Shown here piece after piece: positions 1 through 8,833 of a DNA stretch of 64,000 nt. The first letter of the stretch is position 1. Each line of letters starts with the position of its first letter. The DNA lies in the NCBI RefSeq assembly GCF_001767395.1, contig NZ_CP017014.1:186001-250000 (forward strand), read 5' to 3'. The stretch comes from Rhodococcus sp. WMMA185 (GTDB taxonomy: Bacteria; Actinomycetota; Actinomycetes; Mycobacteriales; Mycobacteriaceae). Position numbers and translations under genes: made by a program. A model generated the notes under the pieces. It was not told the origin of the DNA, did no database searches, and was given only the letters and a program-made list of their open reading frames with translations.

Positions 1-2058
1 CATCGTGGCGGGGACGAGGAACATACGGATCACGGTGGCGTCGATGATGAGCGCTGCGATCATGCCGTAGGAGATGTACTTCATCATCACCAGTTCGGAG
101 AACCCGAAGGCGCCGGTTACGACGATGAGGATGAGGGCAGCTGCGGTAATGATGCGACCGGTGTGCGCAGTGCCGATGCGGATCGATTCCGACGTGCTCG
201 CCCCTTGGGCTCTCGCTTCCACCATGCGAGAGAGGAGGAACACCTCGTAGTCGGTGGACAGGCCGTAGACGATCGCGATGATCAACACGAGGATCGGCGA
301 ACTGATCGGGCCCGGAGTGAAGTTCAGCAACGACGCACCGTGGCCGTCGATGAAGATCCACGTGAGGATGCCGAGAGTGGAACCGAGGCCCAGCGCACTC
401 ATCAGGGCCGCCTTGATCGGCAGCACCAGCGAACCGAACGTCAGGAACATCAGCAGCGTCGTCAGGATCAGGACAGTGATCACCATCGTGGGCAGGTTGT
501 CGAGCAACGCGGCGATGCTGTCCTGCTCGATCGCCGGCGTACCGCCCACCAGCACTTGCACGCCGTCGGGGTTGTCCATGGCGCGGAGGTAGTCGATGGC
601 CGGCTTCGAGTCGTTGCGATCGATCAGTCCGGCCTTGAGGACGACGACGCCGTCCTTGGTCGGCCCCTCGGGAGTGAATCTCTCGATCAGGCCGGGTGCC
701 TCGCTGGCATCGGTGATGATCTGACCGAGCTGTTGGTTGTCCGCATCCGATACGACGAGTTTGAGCGGTTCGGTGCGCAGATTCGGGAAGATCTCGTCGA
801 ACTCCTCCTGCGCCACTCGGGTCGGATTGTTCGGCGGGAGGTAGGTCTCGTTGATGCCACCGAACTTGATCCCGGTCAGCGGGATGATCAGCAGGAGCAG
901 ACCAACGACGATGGGAATGGTCACCTTGAGCGGGTTGCGCATCACCCAGCGGGTGAGCCGGCCCCAGATGCTCGCCTCGATTTCTTCGGCGTTCTTGGTT
1001 TGACGGAGACGGTCGAGCGTCAAAGAGTCGATTCGTTTGCCGAGGATGCCGAGGATCGCAGGCAGGATCGTGATGGACGTCAACGCGGCAAGTCCGACCG
1101 TCGCAATGGCGCCGTAGGCGACGGACTTCAGGAAGCCCTGCGGGAAGATCACCAGCCCGCCGAGGCTGACGATGATCATCGTCGCGGAGAAGGTGACGGT
1201 ACGGCCCGCCGTCATGACGGTTCTACGGACGGCGGAGGCGGTGTCGTGCCCCTCCGCCATCTCTTCTCGGAAGCGGCTGACGATGAACAGCCCGTAGTCG
1301 ATGGCCAGGCCGAGGCCCACAAGAGAGACAACGGGTGCGACGAACGAGTTGACCTCGGTGAAGTTTGTGAACAGACGGACTATGCCGTTGGCGCCGACGA
1401 CAGTGAGGCCACCGATGATCAATGGCAACGCTGCCGCGACGACGCCACCGAACACGAAGAACAGAAGAACGCCCACGGCGGGGATCGCCAGTAGTTCCAT
1501 TCGTTTGATGTCATTGGCCATCGTGTCGTTCAACGCCCTGGCAACGGGCTGGAGCCCGGAGAGTTGCACATCGACACCATCGATGTAGAACTCGTCCTTG
1601 ATGTCACCGAAATTGTTGGTGACCTCGGTGTCGTTGTCACCGGCGATCGCGACACTCTCGATGGCGTGCTGCTTGTCGGCATCCGATGCGGAGGCGAGGT
1701 GCGGCGCGTTGGCTACATCGAAGTAGCCGCCGTTGATCCGGAGGATCTTGTCCGGGTGGTTCGCGACCAGCGATTCCAGGTTCTCGACAATCTTCGCCTG
1801 GAACTCCGGATCGTCGATCGTCTTGCCTTCGGGTGCCGTGTAGAGCACCACGACATCGCTGGTGGTGTCGCGCCCAAAGGTGCTGTCAGCCAGCTCAGCC
1901 GCGGCGACCGACTCCGAGGCCGGATCGTCCCAGCCGCTCTGGCTGAGATGATCCTGGAGGCTGAGCCCGTAGGCAGCCGAACCGAGCAACAAGGCAACCA
2001 TGATGCCGATGACGGTGAATCGGGCCCGGTAGACGATGCTTCCCCAGCTCGCGAACAC
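1..2058 (-). CDS. mmpL3: MmpL3-like RND transporter of mycolate precursors, C-terminus cut by window edge
   Basis: Inner-membrane RND/MmpL transporter; in mycobacteria MmpL3 flips trehalose monomycolate to the periplasm. The frame is open from a GTG at 2058 to base 1, giving 686 codons; the family is usually 900-1000 residues, so the last membrane helices and cytoplasmic tail are missing. Two Asp-Tyr proton-relay pairs are visible, D254-Y255 (context LAIDYGLF) and D603-Y604 (context LSTDYEVF), each in a predicted helix as in MmpL3. The start MFASWGSIVYRARF was chosen because it is the MmpL3 N-terminus and lies 10 bases after the stop of the upstream NYN gene. The neighbours NYN-trmB are those of Rv0207c-Rv0208c, which supports MmpL3 over other MmpL paralogs. 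Confidence 0.93.
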   Translation of the reverse strand, partial: MFASWGSIVYRARFTVIGIMVALLLGSAAYGLSLQDHLSQSGWDDPASESVAAAELADSTFGRDTTSDVVVLYTAPEGKTIDDPEFQAKIVENLESLVANHPDKILRINGGYFDVANAPHLASASDADKQHAIESVAIAGDNDTEVTNNFGDIKDEFYIDGVDVQLSGLQPVARALNDTMANDIKRMELLAIPAVGVLLFFVFGGVVAAALPLIIGGLTVVGANGIVRLFTNFTEVNSFVAPVVSLVGLGLAIDYGLFIVSRFREEMAEGHDTASAVRRTVMTAGRTVTFSATMIIVSLGGLVIFPQGFLKSVAYGAIATVGLAALTSITILPAILGILGKRIDSLTLDRLRQTKNAEEIEASIWGRLTRWVMRNPLKVTIPIVVGLLLLIIPLTGIKFGGINETYLPPNNPTRVAQEEFDEIFPNLRTEPLKLVVSDADNQQLGQIITDASEAPGLIERFTPEGPTKDGVVVLKAGLIDRNDSKPAIDYLRAMDNPDGVQVLVGGTPAIEQDSIAALLDNLPTMVITVLILTTLLMFLTFGSLVLPIKAALMSALGLGSTLGILTWIFIDGHGASLLNFTPGPISSPILVLIIAIVYGLSTDYEVFLLSRMVEARAQGASTSESIRIGTAHTGRIITAAALILIVVTGAFGFSELVMMKYISYGMIAALIIDATVIRMFLVPATM

Positions 2059-2068
2059 AGATCAACTC

Positions 2069-2806
2069 CTACTCGGCAACACTTTTTCGCCCGACGAGCA
2101 GGGCGGAAAGCGGTCGGAACGGCTGCAACCAGGCACCCTCGTCGGGCAGAGTATCGAGACTGACCCGGGGCAGTGGCTCCCGGAACACGCCGGGGATGTC
2201 TTCGAGATCAACAAAGTCCAAGAGGTCGGACGCCACTGCCCAGCTTGCGTGTTCGCGGAATCCGATTATCTGCACCGGGATGCCGGTCGCCGCGATGTCC
2301 TCCAACGGTTCGCGGAAGGCTTGACCGTCGGCGGAAGCGACCATGACGCCGGCCAGACCCTCGCCGAGACGAAGGGCGATGTGCTCGAGCATGTCGGAAT
2401 CGACGTCGCTGTCCTCATCGACCTTCGGTTTGGCGAACACCGCGAAACCCACATTACGTAAGGCTTCGACCCACGGTCGCACGACATCCGCGCTGCCGGG
2501 AGCGATGTTGGTGAAGACCGTGGCCTCAGGTTCGAGGGTGTCGGTGCGGACTGCGGACAATTCCGCGGTTCGGGAGAGAAGCCAGCGACCGAGCGCATCG
2601 AATCGGGGCCGGTAGGCGGCCGTCGGCCGGCCGCCGAGGATGGAACCTAGACCCATGTCGAGGTTGGGTGCGTCCCAGACGAGGAGGACCCTCTTCTGGT
2701 GGCGTCCGTCACGAGTACCCAGCACGGGAGATTCTGACATCACGGCGCCAGCGCTGCCCGCAGGCACAGCGTCGGTCATATCGGAGTATTGCTCGCTGAC
2801 GCTCAT
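2069..2806 (-). CDS. NYN-domain protein (Rv0207c-like)
   Basis: 245 residues. The fold looks like the NYN/PIN-like nuclease family, whose members cleave RNA with clustered acidic residues. Visible acidic motifs are the VLLVWDAPNLD strand near the N-terminus, SDVDSDML in the middle and VASADGQAF after it, consistent with a metal site. No other domain is seen. The ATG at 2806 overlaps the trmB stop as ATGA, so translational coupling decides the start; a TTG 18 bases upstream is less likely. It sits between trmB and mmpL3 as in M. tuberculosis. The substrate is unknown, and the link to mycolate export is positional only. Confidence 0.8.
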   Translation of the reverse strand: MSVSEQYSDMTDAVPAGSAGAVMSESPVLGTRDGRHQKRVLLVWDAPNLDMGLGSILGGRPTAAYRPRFDALGRWLLSRTAELSAVRTDTLEPEATVFTNIAPGSADVVRPWVEALRNVGFAVFAKPKVDEDSDVDSDMLEHIALRLGEGLAGVMVASADGQAFREPLEDIAATGIPVQIIGFREHASWAVASDLLDFVDLEDIPGVFREPLPRVSLDTLPDEGAWLQPFRPLSALLVGRKSVAE

Positions 2807-3561
2807 GACCTGATCTTCCCCCAAATCAACTCGGTAATCGCACTGCCGACCCGGTGGGCCTTGTCCTCGAACTTCGTTACCGGACGCTCATGCGTCATCG
2901 GCGATTCCCAATCGAGCGAGGTCAGCAGTGGTTCCGCGTTGCCGGCCTCGGCGATCGCTTCGGCATACCCCGCATGGTCCGTTGCGACGTGTAACACACC
3001 GCCAGTCTTCAGTCGGCTCGCAATCAGCGCGAAGGTCGGCGACTGCAGAAGGCGCCGCTTGTGGTGCCGGGCCTTCGGCCACGGGTCCGGGAAGAATACA
3101 CGGACACCCGTGAGTGACTCCGGACCGATCATATTCTCGAGCACGTCCATAGCATCGCCTCGGAGTACCCGAATGTTAGGGATCTCGTCCCTCTCGATCT
3201 GCTGTAGCAGTTGTGCGAGCCCGGGCCGGTAGACCTCCACGGCCATCAGATTCACGTGGGGTTCGGCCTTTGCCATTGCTGCGGTGGCCGTGCCCGTACC
3301 CGAGCCGATCTCGAGGATAAGGGGTGCTTCCCGGCCGAACCATGCGGTCGGGTCCAGGAGATCGTCCGAGACGTCCGCGCCGATCAGTGGCCACTGCCGA
3401 TCCCACGCAGCCTGCTGCGCGGCGGTCAGGGCACCCCGACGCGAGCGGAAACTCGTTACCCTTGGGTGGAGACGGGATCCTCTCGATTCCTGCGTCTGGC
3501 CCCCGTCCGGGTCGGCGGGTATGTCCTGATCGGCGTGGTTCACCGGACCATTGTCACGCAT
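2803..3561 (-). CDS. trmB: tRNA (guanine-N7-)-methyltransferase
   Basis: SAM-dependent enzyme that makes 7-methylguanosine at position 46 of the tRNA variable loop. It has the SAM loop LEIGSGTGTATAAMA, the TrmB signature FFPDPWPKARHHKRRL and the C-terminal TKFEDKAHRVGSAI segment. The chosen ATG gives 252 residues, close to the mycobacterial protein. An ATG at 3579 is also possible and has a GAGGTGA about 12 bases upstream. The gene heads an operon with the NYN gene and mmpL3, and is divergent from the GTPase pair across about 200 bases. Confidence 0.92.
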   Translation of the reverse strand: MRDNGPVNHADQDIPADPDGGQTQESRGSRLHPRVTSFRSRRGALTAAQQAAWDRQWPLIGADVSDDLLDPTAWFGREAPLILEIGSGTGTATAAMAKAEPHVNLMAVEVYRPGLAQLLQQIERDEIPNIRVLRGDAMDVLENMIGPESLTGVRVFFPDPWPKARHHKRRLLQSPTFALIASRLKTGGVLHVATDHAGYAEAIAEAGNAEPLLTSLDWESPMTHERPVTKFEDKAHRVGSAITELIWGKIRS

Positions 3562-3768
3562 GAGGGCCCATTTCGGCATGCGGGTATGAAGTTCACCTCT
3601 AGTCGTCTTGATAATCACGGTTCCGCGCTTGTCGTCCAGCGTGATGTGATCGACGAATCGGTGATCGGTGCCGCTGCGCCGTGACGGTGAGAAGCCCTGG
3701 CCGTAGTTTGCGCTGGCCCGATCGGGATCTGACAGAATCGTCGGCGTTGCGAAAGGGGTGGCTGCGTC

Positions 3769-4785
3769 ATGGGCACGGTGGATGCCGGAGGCGAGGACTT
3801 GTTCGGACTTGCCGATCAGGTCGCGGCGCTGGACCCGAAGGCTGCAGATGACATCCATGAAGCCGCGACCGCCTTTCGGGCGCCGATCCGGGTGCAGACG
3901 GCCGGTCGCGCGGGGGTCGGCAGGTCCACGGTGGCCGAGGCGCTGACCGCGTGTGAGATCGCCGGCGTGGTCATCGAGGAGTCCGACGCGGTCGACGTGC
4001 CCGATGCGCCAGACCCCGTGCTCGACGCAGACCTGGTGATCTACCTCCTGGTCGAATCTGTTCGTGATGCAGATCGAGAAGCAGTACGGACACTCGAGCC
4101 GGCGCGGGTCCTTCAGGTGCTCAACAAGTCGGACACCGTGGGCGAGTCGCGTGCCCCCGGTGACGTGTGGTCTTCGGCGGTCGCGCGCGCATCGGATTGC
4201 GCGGTGGACGGCGGCTTCGCGACCCTGCCGCTGATCGGTTGGCTCGCAAACGCCGGTACGCCTTCCGAGTCGGATCTCGTCATCCTGCGGACCAGTCCGC
4301 GTGACCTGGAGGGTCGGTGGGGCGCCTACGGTGTGGCCCGTGCCAGGGCGGCGCTGGTGGCGAACCCGGCACTCGATGCCGCCGGTGTCGGTGCAGCCCT
4401 GCGTGAGGCCAGCGGAATCGCGGCATTGTCGGCCGCGGTCGCCGACCGTGTCGAGCGAATCCGAGCTCGGCGGGCCGAGGCCTTGCTCGACGCTCTGCGG
4501 GCGTGCGCCGCGCACAGCGTCTCAGCTCGCGATGTGGTCGAGAACTATCTCGCCGGGGACGGCGCAGTCGCGTTCGCAGCAGAGGCGGCGCGACTACACG
4601 TCGGCGAGTGGACCTCGGATGCACTGGACTCCCCTCGCACCGCCGGCGACGCGATCCGGTGTGCCGACTGGTGGAGAGGTCAACTGTCGCAGCAATCGTC
4701 CGCACGTCAGCACCGTGCCGTCATCGACATTCGTCGCCACTACATCCGCCTCTGGCAACAACTGAGCGGCAGTCGCGGCGCGTGA
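3769..4785 (+). CDS. P-loop GTPase-like protein, first of a coupled pair (Rv0209-like)
   Basis: 338 residues. A degenerate Walker A, GRAGVGRST, lies at residues 46-54, and an NKSD motif matching the G4 guanine-specificity motif at 119-122. The rest is Ala/Arg-rich helix without a signal peptide or membrane segment. The stop overlaps the GTG of the next gene (GTGA), so the two are probably translated together. Position between trmB and pckA matches Rv0209 of M. tuberculosis, listed there as hypothetical. A dynamin- or septation-type GTPase role is inference from the pair's architecture; nucleotide binding is the only part the sequence supports. Confidence 0.75.
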   Translation: MGTVDAGGEDLFGLADQVAALDPKAADDIHEAATAFRAPIRVQTAGRAGVGRSTVAEALTACEIAGVVIEESDAVDVPDAPDPVLDADLVIYLLVESVRDADREAVRTLEPARVLQVLNKSDTVGESRAPGDVWSSAVARASDCAVDGGFATLPLIGWLANAGTPSESDLVILRTSPRDLEGRWGAYGVARARAALVANPALDAAGVGAALREASGIAALSAAVADRVERIRARRAEALLDALRACAAHSVSARDVVENYLAGDGAVAFAAEAARLHVGEWTSDALDSPRTAGDAIRCADWWRGQLSQQSSARQHRAVIDIRRHYIRLWQQLSGSRGA

Positions 4786-6227
4786 CGAAGACACAAGCGC
4801 AGTTATCGGATTTGCCGGACGACACCCTCGCCGTCGTCACCCGCTGGAACCCGGAAGGCGCCGCGGAACTGGAGGCCGGTCGGGGTCCGCGGCTCGGGGT
4901 CTTCGTGGCAGGGCCTCCCCGCGCGGGGAAATCCACGCTGGTGAGGGGCCTTCGTGCGGTCGACTCCGCGGCAGTCGACTTCGTGGAAGATCCGGTCGAT
5001 GCCGGCGTGGTACTGATGGTGCTCGATGCCGCGGCACCTCTCGGGCGCGAAGAACTGGCTGTCCTCGACGTGGCCGCGCCGCCTGAACGTCCTGTGATAT
5101 TTGCTCTGACCAAGACCGATGTCCACCGGGATTGGGTGGCCGTCAACGAGCGCAACCGGATGCTCCTGGCCCGTCATTCGGCGCGATTCGCCGAGGCCGA
5201 AATCCATCCGGTGGCGGCGAGTGGATCCGGCGTCGAGTCGCTACTTGCGGCAATACTCCTGACAGCCGGCAATGAGGCTGGGGGTGCGCGGTCGGCCATA
5301 GAAAGCGTGCTCGAACAGACCCGGCGGATGATCGTGTCCACTGCGCGGTCGATCAGGCAGGCCGAGCCGGGTGCGGAATTGCGTGCAGAGCGGGTCCAAG
5401 TCTTGGCGCACCGCGATGCTTTGCGAACTGAACGCCTGGCGCAGCTGCGGAGCCAGGTCCAGCTCGCCAGGGTCGAGTTGATGCACGAGGTGGCTGCTCA
5501 GGTGCGGACCTCCGGTGCGACCACACGAGCCGAGATCGACCGCGCCGACCGTGCGACCCTCGCCCGCTACCCAGACCGGATGGCCCAACTGATCCGTGAG
5601 AGGGGCGCCGTGGTCGATGCCGCTGTGACGACGCGTCTCGATGATCTCCACACCCGGATGGGTGTGACACCGACCGCGCTCGGGTCCGAGTTCGGTCTGA
5701 CGGACGCGCTCTCTCAGGAGGGGCCACAGCAACGGCATCGCGGACTAGAGGACCGGATAACGATCCTGATCGGAGCGTCTGTCGGGCTGGGGCTGGGCGG
5801 CTTGCTGCTCTCGCCGTTGTCGATGGTGCCCGCGCTCGACATCGCGACCATTCCTCTGACTCTCGCGCTGGGAGCTCTCGCCGCGTGGTGGCTTACGCGG
5901 GCGCGCGGGCACATCGCGGAGCGTGCCCACGTCCGGCAGTGGGCCACCGAGGCGCTCGCTCACGTCCGGTCTCATTGGGAGCAGTTCGTTCTCGGTCGAC
6001 TGCTTGCCGCCGAAGCTCAGATCGGTGAGGCGGTCATCGCCGATAGTCGCGAGCGAGCCCTCAGAGTGGACGAGCGAGTCGCGGAGATCGATGCCGAACT
6101 GCGCTCTCTGGCAGTAAGATTCAAGGGTCAGCTGTCCTCGTGCGAGCGCGACCTGGCGGCCGTCGATCGTGGACTGCGCAGCGTTCGCAAACGGGCGGGG
6201 GAACTGGATCTGGTAGACAACGCTTGA
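4782..6227 (+). CDS. Membrane-anchored dynamin-like GTPase, second of the pair (Rv0210-like)
   Basis: 481 residues. Walker A GPPRAGKST lies at 44-52 and the G4 motif TKTD at 110-113. A long helical, Glu/Arg-rich stretch (about 180-320) follows, then a hydrophobic hairpin at about 326-370 that should place the protein in the membrane, then a C-terminal helical region with heptad-like character. GTPase plus helical bundle plus membrane hairpin is the layout of bacterial dynamin-like proteins. Start is the GTG overlapping the upstream stop. Function in membrane remodelling is inferred. Confidence 0.75.
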   Translation: MTKTQAQLSDLPDDTLAVVTRWNPEGAAELEAGRGPRLGVFVAGPPRAGKSTLVRGLRAVDSAAVDFVEDPVDAGVVLMVLDAAAPLGREELAVLDVAAPPERPVIFALTKTDVHRDWVAVNERNRMLLARHSARFAEAEIHPVAASGSGVESLLAAILLTAGNEAGGARSAIESVLEQTRRMIVSTARSIRQAEPGAELRAERVQVLAHRDALRTERLAQLRSQVQLARVELMHEVAAQVRTSGATTRAEIDRADRATLARYPDRMAQLIRERGAVVDAAVTTRLDDLHTRMGVTPTALGSEFGLTDALSQEGPQQRHRGLEDRITILIGASVGLGLGGLLLSPLSMVPALDIATIPLTLALGALAAWWLTRARGHIAERAHVRQWATEALAHVRSHWEQFVLGRLLAAEAQIGEAVIADSRERALRVDERVAEIDAELRSLAVRFKGQLSSCERDLAAVDRGLRSVRKRAGELDLVDNA

Positions 6228-6330
6228 ATACATGAACGCCCGACAGCAGTTCGCCGGGTTTCGTGTTCGACCACGTTGAATTACCGAGATTTGTGGGTGA
6301 GACTGGTCGGAAGGTGAAAGGGAGGTCGCA

Positions 6331-6639
6331 ATGGTGGCGGAGAGCTTTGTGGTCGCGGATGTGCCGAATCTGGACCCCGATACGTTCGGTCACGATGCCG
6401 GGGCGGTCGTGCTGACGGATCCGGTGTACGACATCGACGGTGACGGCGTCTTCGACACGCAAACCTTCACCAACGGAGGTGCCGCGGTCATCGCATCTGA
6501 CATGGATGCGGACGGCGATGCCGACCATGTGACGATAGTTGACGAGGAGGGCGCCTACGCGTCGTGGGAATTTCACCGCGACCGTGATGGCGTCGTTCGT
6601 TGGGAGCGCACCGACGGCGGGATTCTTGGTAACGGTTGA
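6331..6639 (+). CDS. Small acidic protein with EF-hand-like Asp repeats
   Basis: 102 residues, very acidic, with no signal peptide or membrane segment. Two DxDxDG-type loops, DIDGDGVFD and DMDADGDAD, resemble calcium-binding EF-hand or dockerin loops but without clear flanking helices. A good ribosome site (GGGAGG) precedes the ATG. It lies between the GTPase pair and pckA. Similar short proteins occur in rhodococci and mycobacteria (DUF6802-like, from memory). Calcium binding is plausible, not shown. Confidence 0.7.
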   Translation: MVAESFVVADVPNLDPDTFGHDAGAVVLTDPVYDIDGDGVFDTQTFTNGGAAVIASDMDADGDADHVTIVDEEGAYASWEFHRDRDGVVRWERTDGGILGNG

Positions 6640-6913
6640 GCACATCGAAAGGCGCTTTCCAGGATCGGGAAAGGTACCTGGCAACGCATCTGAATCGTTT
6701 CTGTGACCTTTCCAACCACGCCCGATTCCCCGCGATGGGACCGGCGGCGTTAACCTCTAGGGATAGGACACCCGGCGCCCGCGTCTTCCATGTGACATGG
6801 ACGGCCTGGCTGGACCCCGCCGAGAGGGGGAAATCGGACCGTCTGGCACTCGCTGTGAAGTTCTCATAGCGGACCGCAGATGGCCCGGTTCCGGCTCACC
6901 CCAGGAGAGTTTG

Positions 6914-8743
6914 ATGACCTCAGCGACCATTCCCGGTCTGAACGGAACTGACGGCACGCCCCCCACGGAGCACAGTGAGCTACTCACCTGGGTTCGAGAG
7001 GTGGCCGAACTCACTCAGCCCGACCGCGTTGTCTTCGCCGACGGCTCGGATGCTGAATGGGACCGGTTGACCGAGCAGCTCGTCGCGGCCGGGACGTTCA
7101 CCCGCCTCAACGACGAGAAGAAGCCGAATTCGTTCGTCGGCAACTCCGACCCGTCGGATGTCGCGCGCGTGGAGTCCCGTACCTATATCTGTTCGCGTAC
7201 CGAGATGGACGCCGGCCCTACCAACAACTGGATGGACCCGACGGAGATGCGGGCGCTGATGACCGATCTCTACCGCGGCAGTATGCGCGGACGAACCATG
7301 TACGTGGTGCCGTTCTGCATGGGACCGCTCGGCGCCGATGATCCCAAGCTGGGTGTCGAGATCACGGACTCCGAGTACGTTGTCGTGTCCATGCGCATCA
7401 TGACGCGTATGGGTGCCGCCGCGATGGAAAAACTCGGCAAGGACAAGCCCTTTGTGAAAGCGCTGCACTCGGTGGGCGCACCCCTGGCGGAGGGCCAGGC
7501 AGACGTCCCGTGGCCGTGCAACGACACGAAGTACATCACCCACTTCCCCGAGGATCGCGAGATCTGGAGCTACGGTTCCGGTTACGGCGGAAACGCTCTC
7601 CTCGGCAAGAAGTGCTACTCGCTGCGTATCGCGTCGGCCATGGCTCACGACGAGGGCTGGCTGGCCGAGCACATGCTCATCCTCAAATTGATCTCGCCCG
7701 AGAACAAGCCGTACTACATCGCGGCCGCGTTCCCGAGTGCGTGCGGTAAGACCAACCTCGCGATGATCCAGCCCACCATTCCCGGATGGCGCGCCGAGAC
7801 CCTCGGTGACGACATCGCGTGGATGCGCTTCGGTGAGGACGGCCGTCTGTACGCCGTCAACCCGGAGTTCGGATTCTTCGGCGTTGCACCGGGGACCAAC
7901 TACGGCTCCAACCCCAACGCGATGAAGACACTCGAAGCCGGTAACTCGTTGTACACCAACGTCGCCCAGACAGATGACGGCGACATCTGGTGGGAGGGCC
8001 TCGAGGGCGACCCACAACATCTTGTCGACTGGCGGGGCAACGAGTGGACGCCCGAGTCGGAAGAGAAGGCCGCGCACCCGAACTCGCGTTACTGCACTCC
8101 GATGTCGCAGTGCCCGATCCTCGCTCCCGAGTGGGACGACCCCCAAGGTGTGCCGATCTCGGCGATCCTGTTCGGTGGACGTCGTAAGACGACGGTTCCA
8201 CTGGTCAGCGAATCCTTTGATTGGCAGCACGGCACGTTCCTCGGTGCGACCCTGTCATCCGAGCAGACCGCCGCCGCCGAGGGTGCCGTCGGTACCGTTC
8301 GTCGCGATCCGATGGCGATGCTGCCGTTCATCGGCTACAACGCCGGTGACTACATCAACCACTGGATCAACCTCGGCAAGAACGCGGACTCCGAGAAGCT
8401 GCCGAAGATCTTCTACGTCAACTGGTTCCGTCGCGGCGAGGATGGCCGCTTCCTGTGGCCCGGATTCGGCGAGAACTCTCGCGTGCTGAAGTGGATCGTC
8501 GATCGCATCGAGCGCAAGGCAGGCGCTGAGTCCACCCCGATCGGATTGGTGCCCACCGCAGCCGATCTCGAACTCGACGGCCTGGACGTGAATGTCGACG
8601 ACGTCAGCGAGGCGCTGAAGGTTGACGCCGACGAATGGAAGCAGGAGTTGCCGCTCATCGAGGAATGGTTCGAATTCCTCGGAGAGAAGGTCCCCTCCGG
8701 TATCCGCAACGAATTCGAGGCACTGAAGCAGCGCCTGGGCTAG
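6914..8743 (+). CDS. pckA: Phosphoenolpyruvate carboxykinase (GTP)
   Basis: Cytosolic gluconeogenic enzyme that converts oxaloacetate and GTP to PEP, GDP and CO2. 609 residues, the usual length of the GTP class. The kinase-1a loop [12 protein letters not shown] is present with K279 in ACGKT (276-280), along with the substrate-binding [14 protein letters not shown] segment and the metal-site region [17 protein letters not shown]. The ATG was chosen for its AGGAGAG ribosome site 6 bases upstream; an in-frame start 117 bases earlier has no such site. The leader from 6640 is long (274 bases). A large palindrome follows the stop. Confidence 0.96.
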   Translation: MTSATIPGLNGTDGTPPTEHSELLTWVREVAELTQPDRVVFADGSDAEWDRLTEQLVAAGTFTRLNDEKKPNSFVGNSDPSDVARVESRTYICSRTEMDAGPTNNWMDPTEMRALMTDLYRGSMRGRTMYVVPFCMGPLGADDPKLGVEITDSEYVVVSMRIMTRMGAAAMEKLGKDKPFVKALHSVGAPLAEGQADVPWPCNDTKYITHFPEDREIWSYGSGYGGNALLGKKCYSLRIASAMAHDEGWLAEHMLILKLISPENKPYYIAAAFPSACGKTNLAMIQPTIPGWRAETLGDDIAWMRFGEDGRLYAVNPEFGFFGVAPGTNYGSNPNAMKTLEAGNSLYTNVAQTDDGDIWWEGLEGDPQHLVDWRGNEWTPESEEKAAHPNSRYCTPMSQCPILAPEWDDPQGVPISAILFGGRRKTTVPLVSESFDWQHGTFLGATLSSEQTAAAEGAVGTVRRDPMAMLPFIGYNAGDYINHWINLGKNADSEKLPKIFYVNWFRRGEDGRFLWPGFGENSRVLKWIVDRIERKAGAESTPIGLVPTAADLELDGLDVNVDDVSEALKVDADEWKQELPLIEEWFEFLGEKVPSGIRNEFEALKQRLG

Positions 8744-8758
8744 TCCCTCACCAATGAA

Positions 8759-8803
8759 CGAATGTCACAGTGGTTCAGTTGAACTGAACCACTGTGACAT
8801 TCG
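8759..8803. terminator. Perfect 22-bp inverted repeat between convergent genes
   Basis: Arms beginning CGAATGTCACAGTGG are perfectly complementary over 22 bp around a single central base, so a cruciform or long hairpin can form on either strand. It lies between the pckA stop and the aldehyde dehydrogenase stop, the place for a bidirectional terminator. There is no long T-tract, only TCGTCGTTTC. Confidence 0.7.
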
Positions 8804-8833
8804 TCGTTTCAGGATCGGTTCGCTCGCAGTCGC

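Noticed and set aside
163-1494. 443-codon open frame on the + strand
   Set aside because: Antisense shadow of mmpL3; Arg/Asp/Gln-rich low-complexity translation without a domain.
6788-6800. CCATGT-G-ACATGG palindrome in the pckA leader, considered as a CRP/GlxR site
   Set aside because: Has only one TGTGA half and wrong spacing for TGTGA-N6-TCACA; kept only as a weak curiosity.
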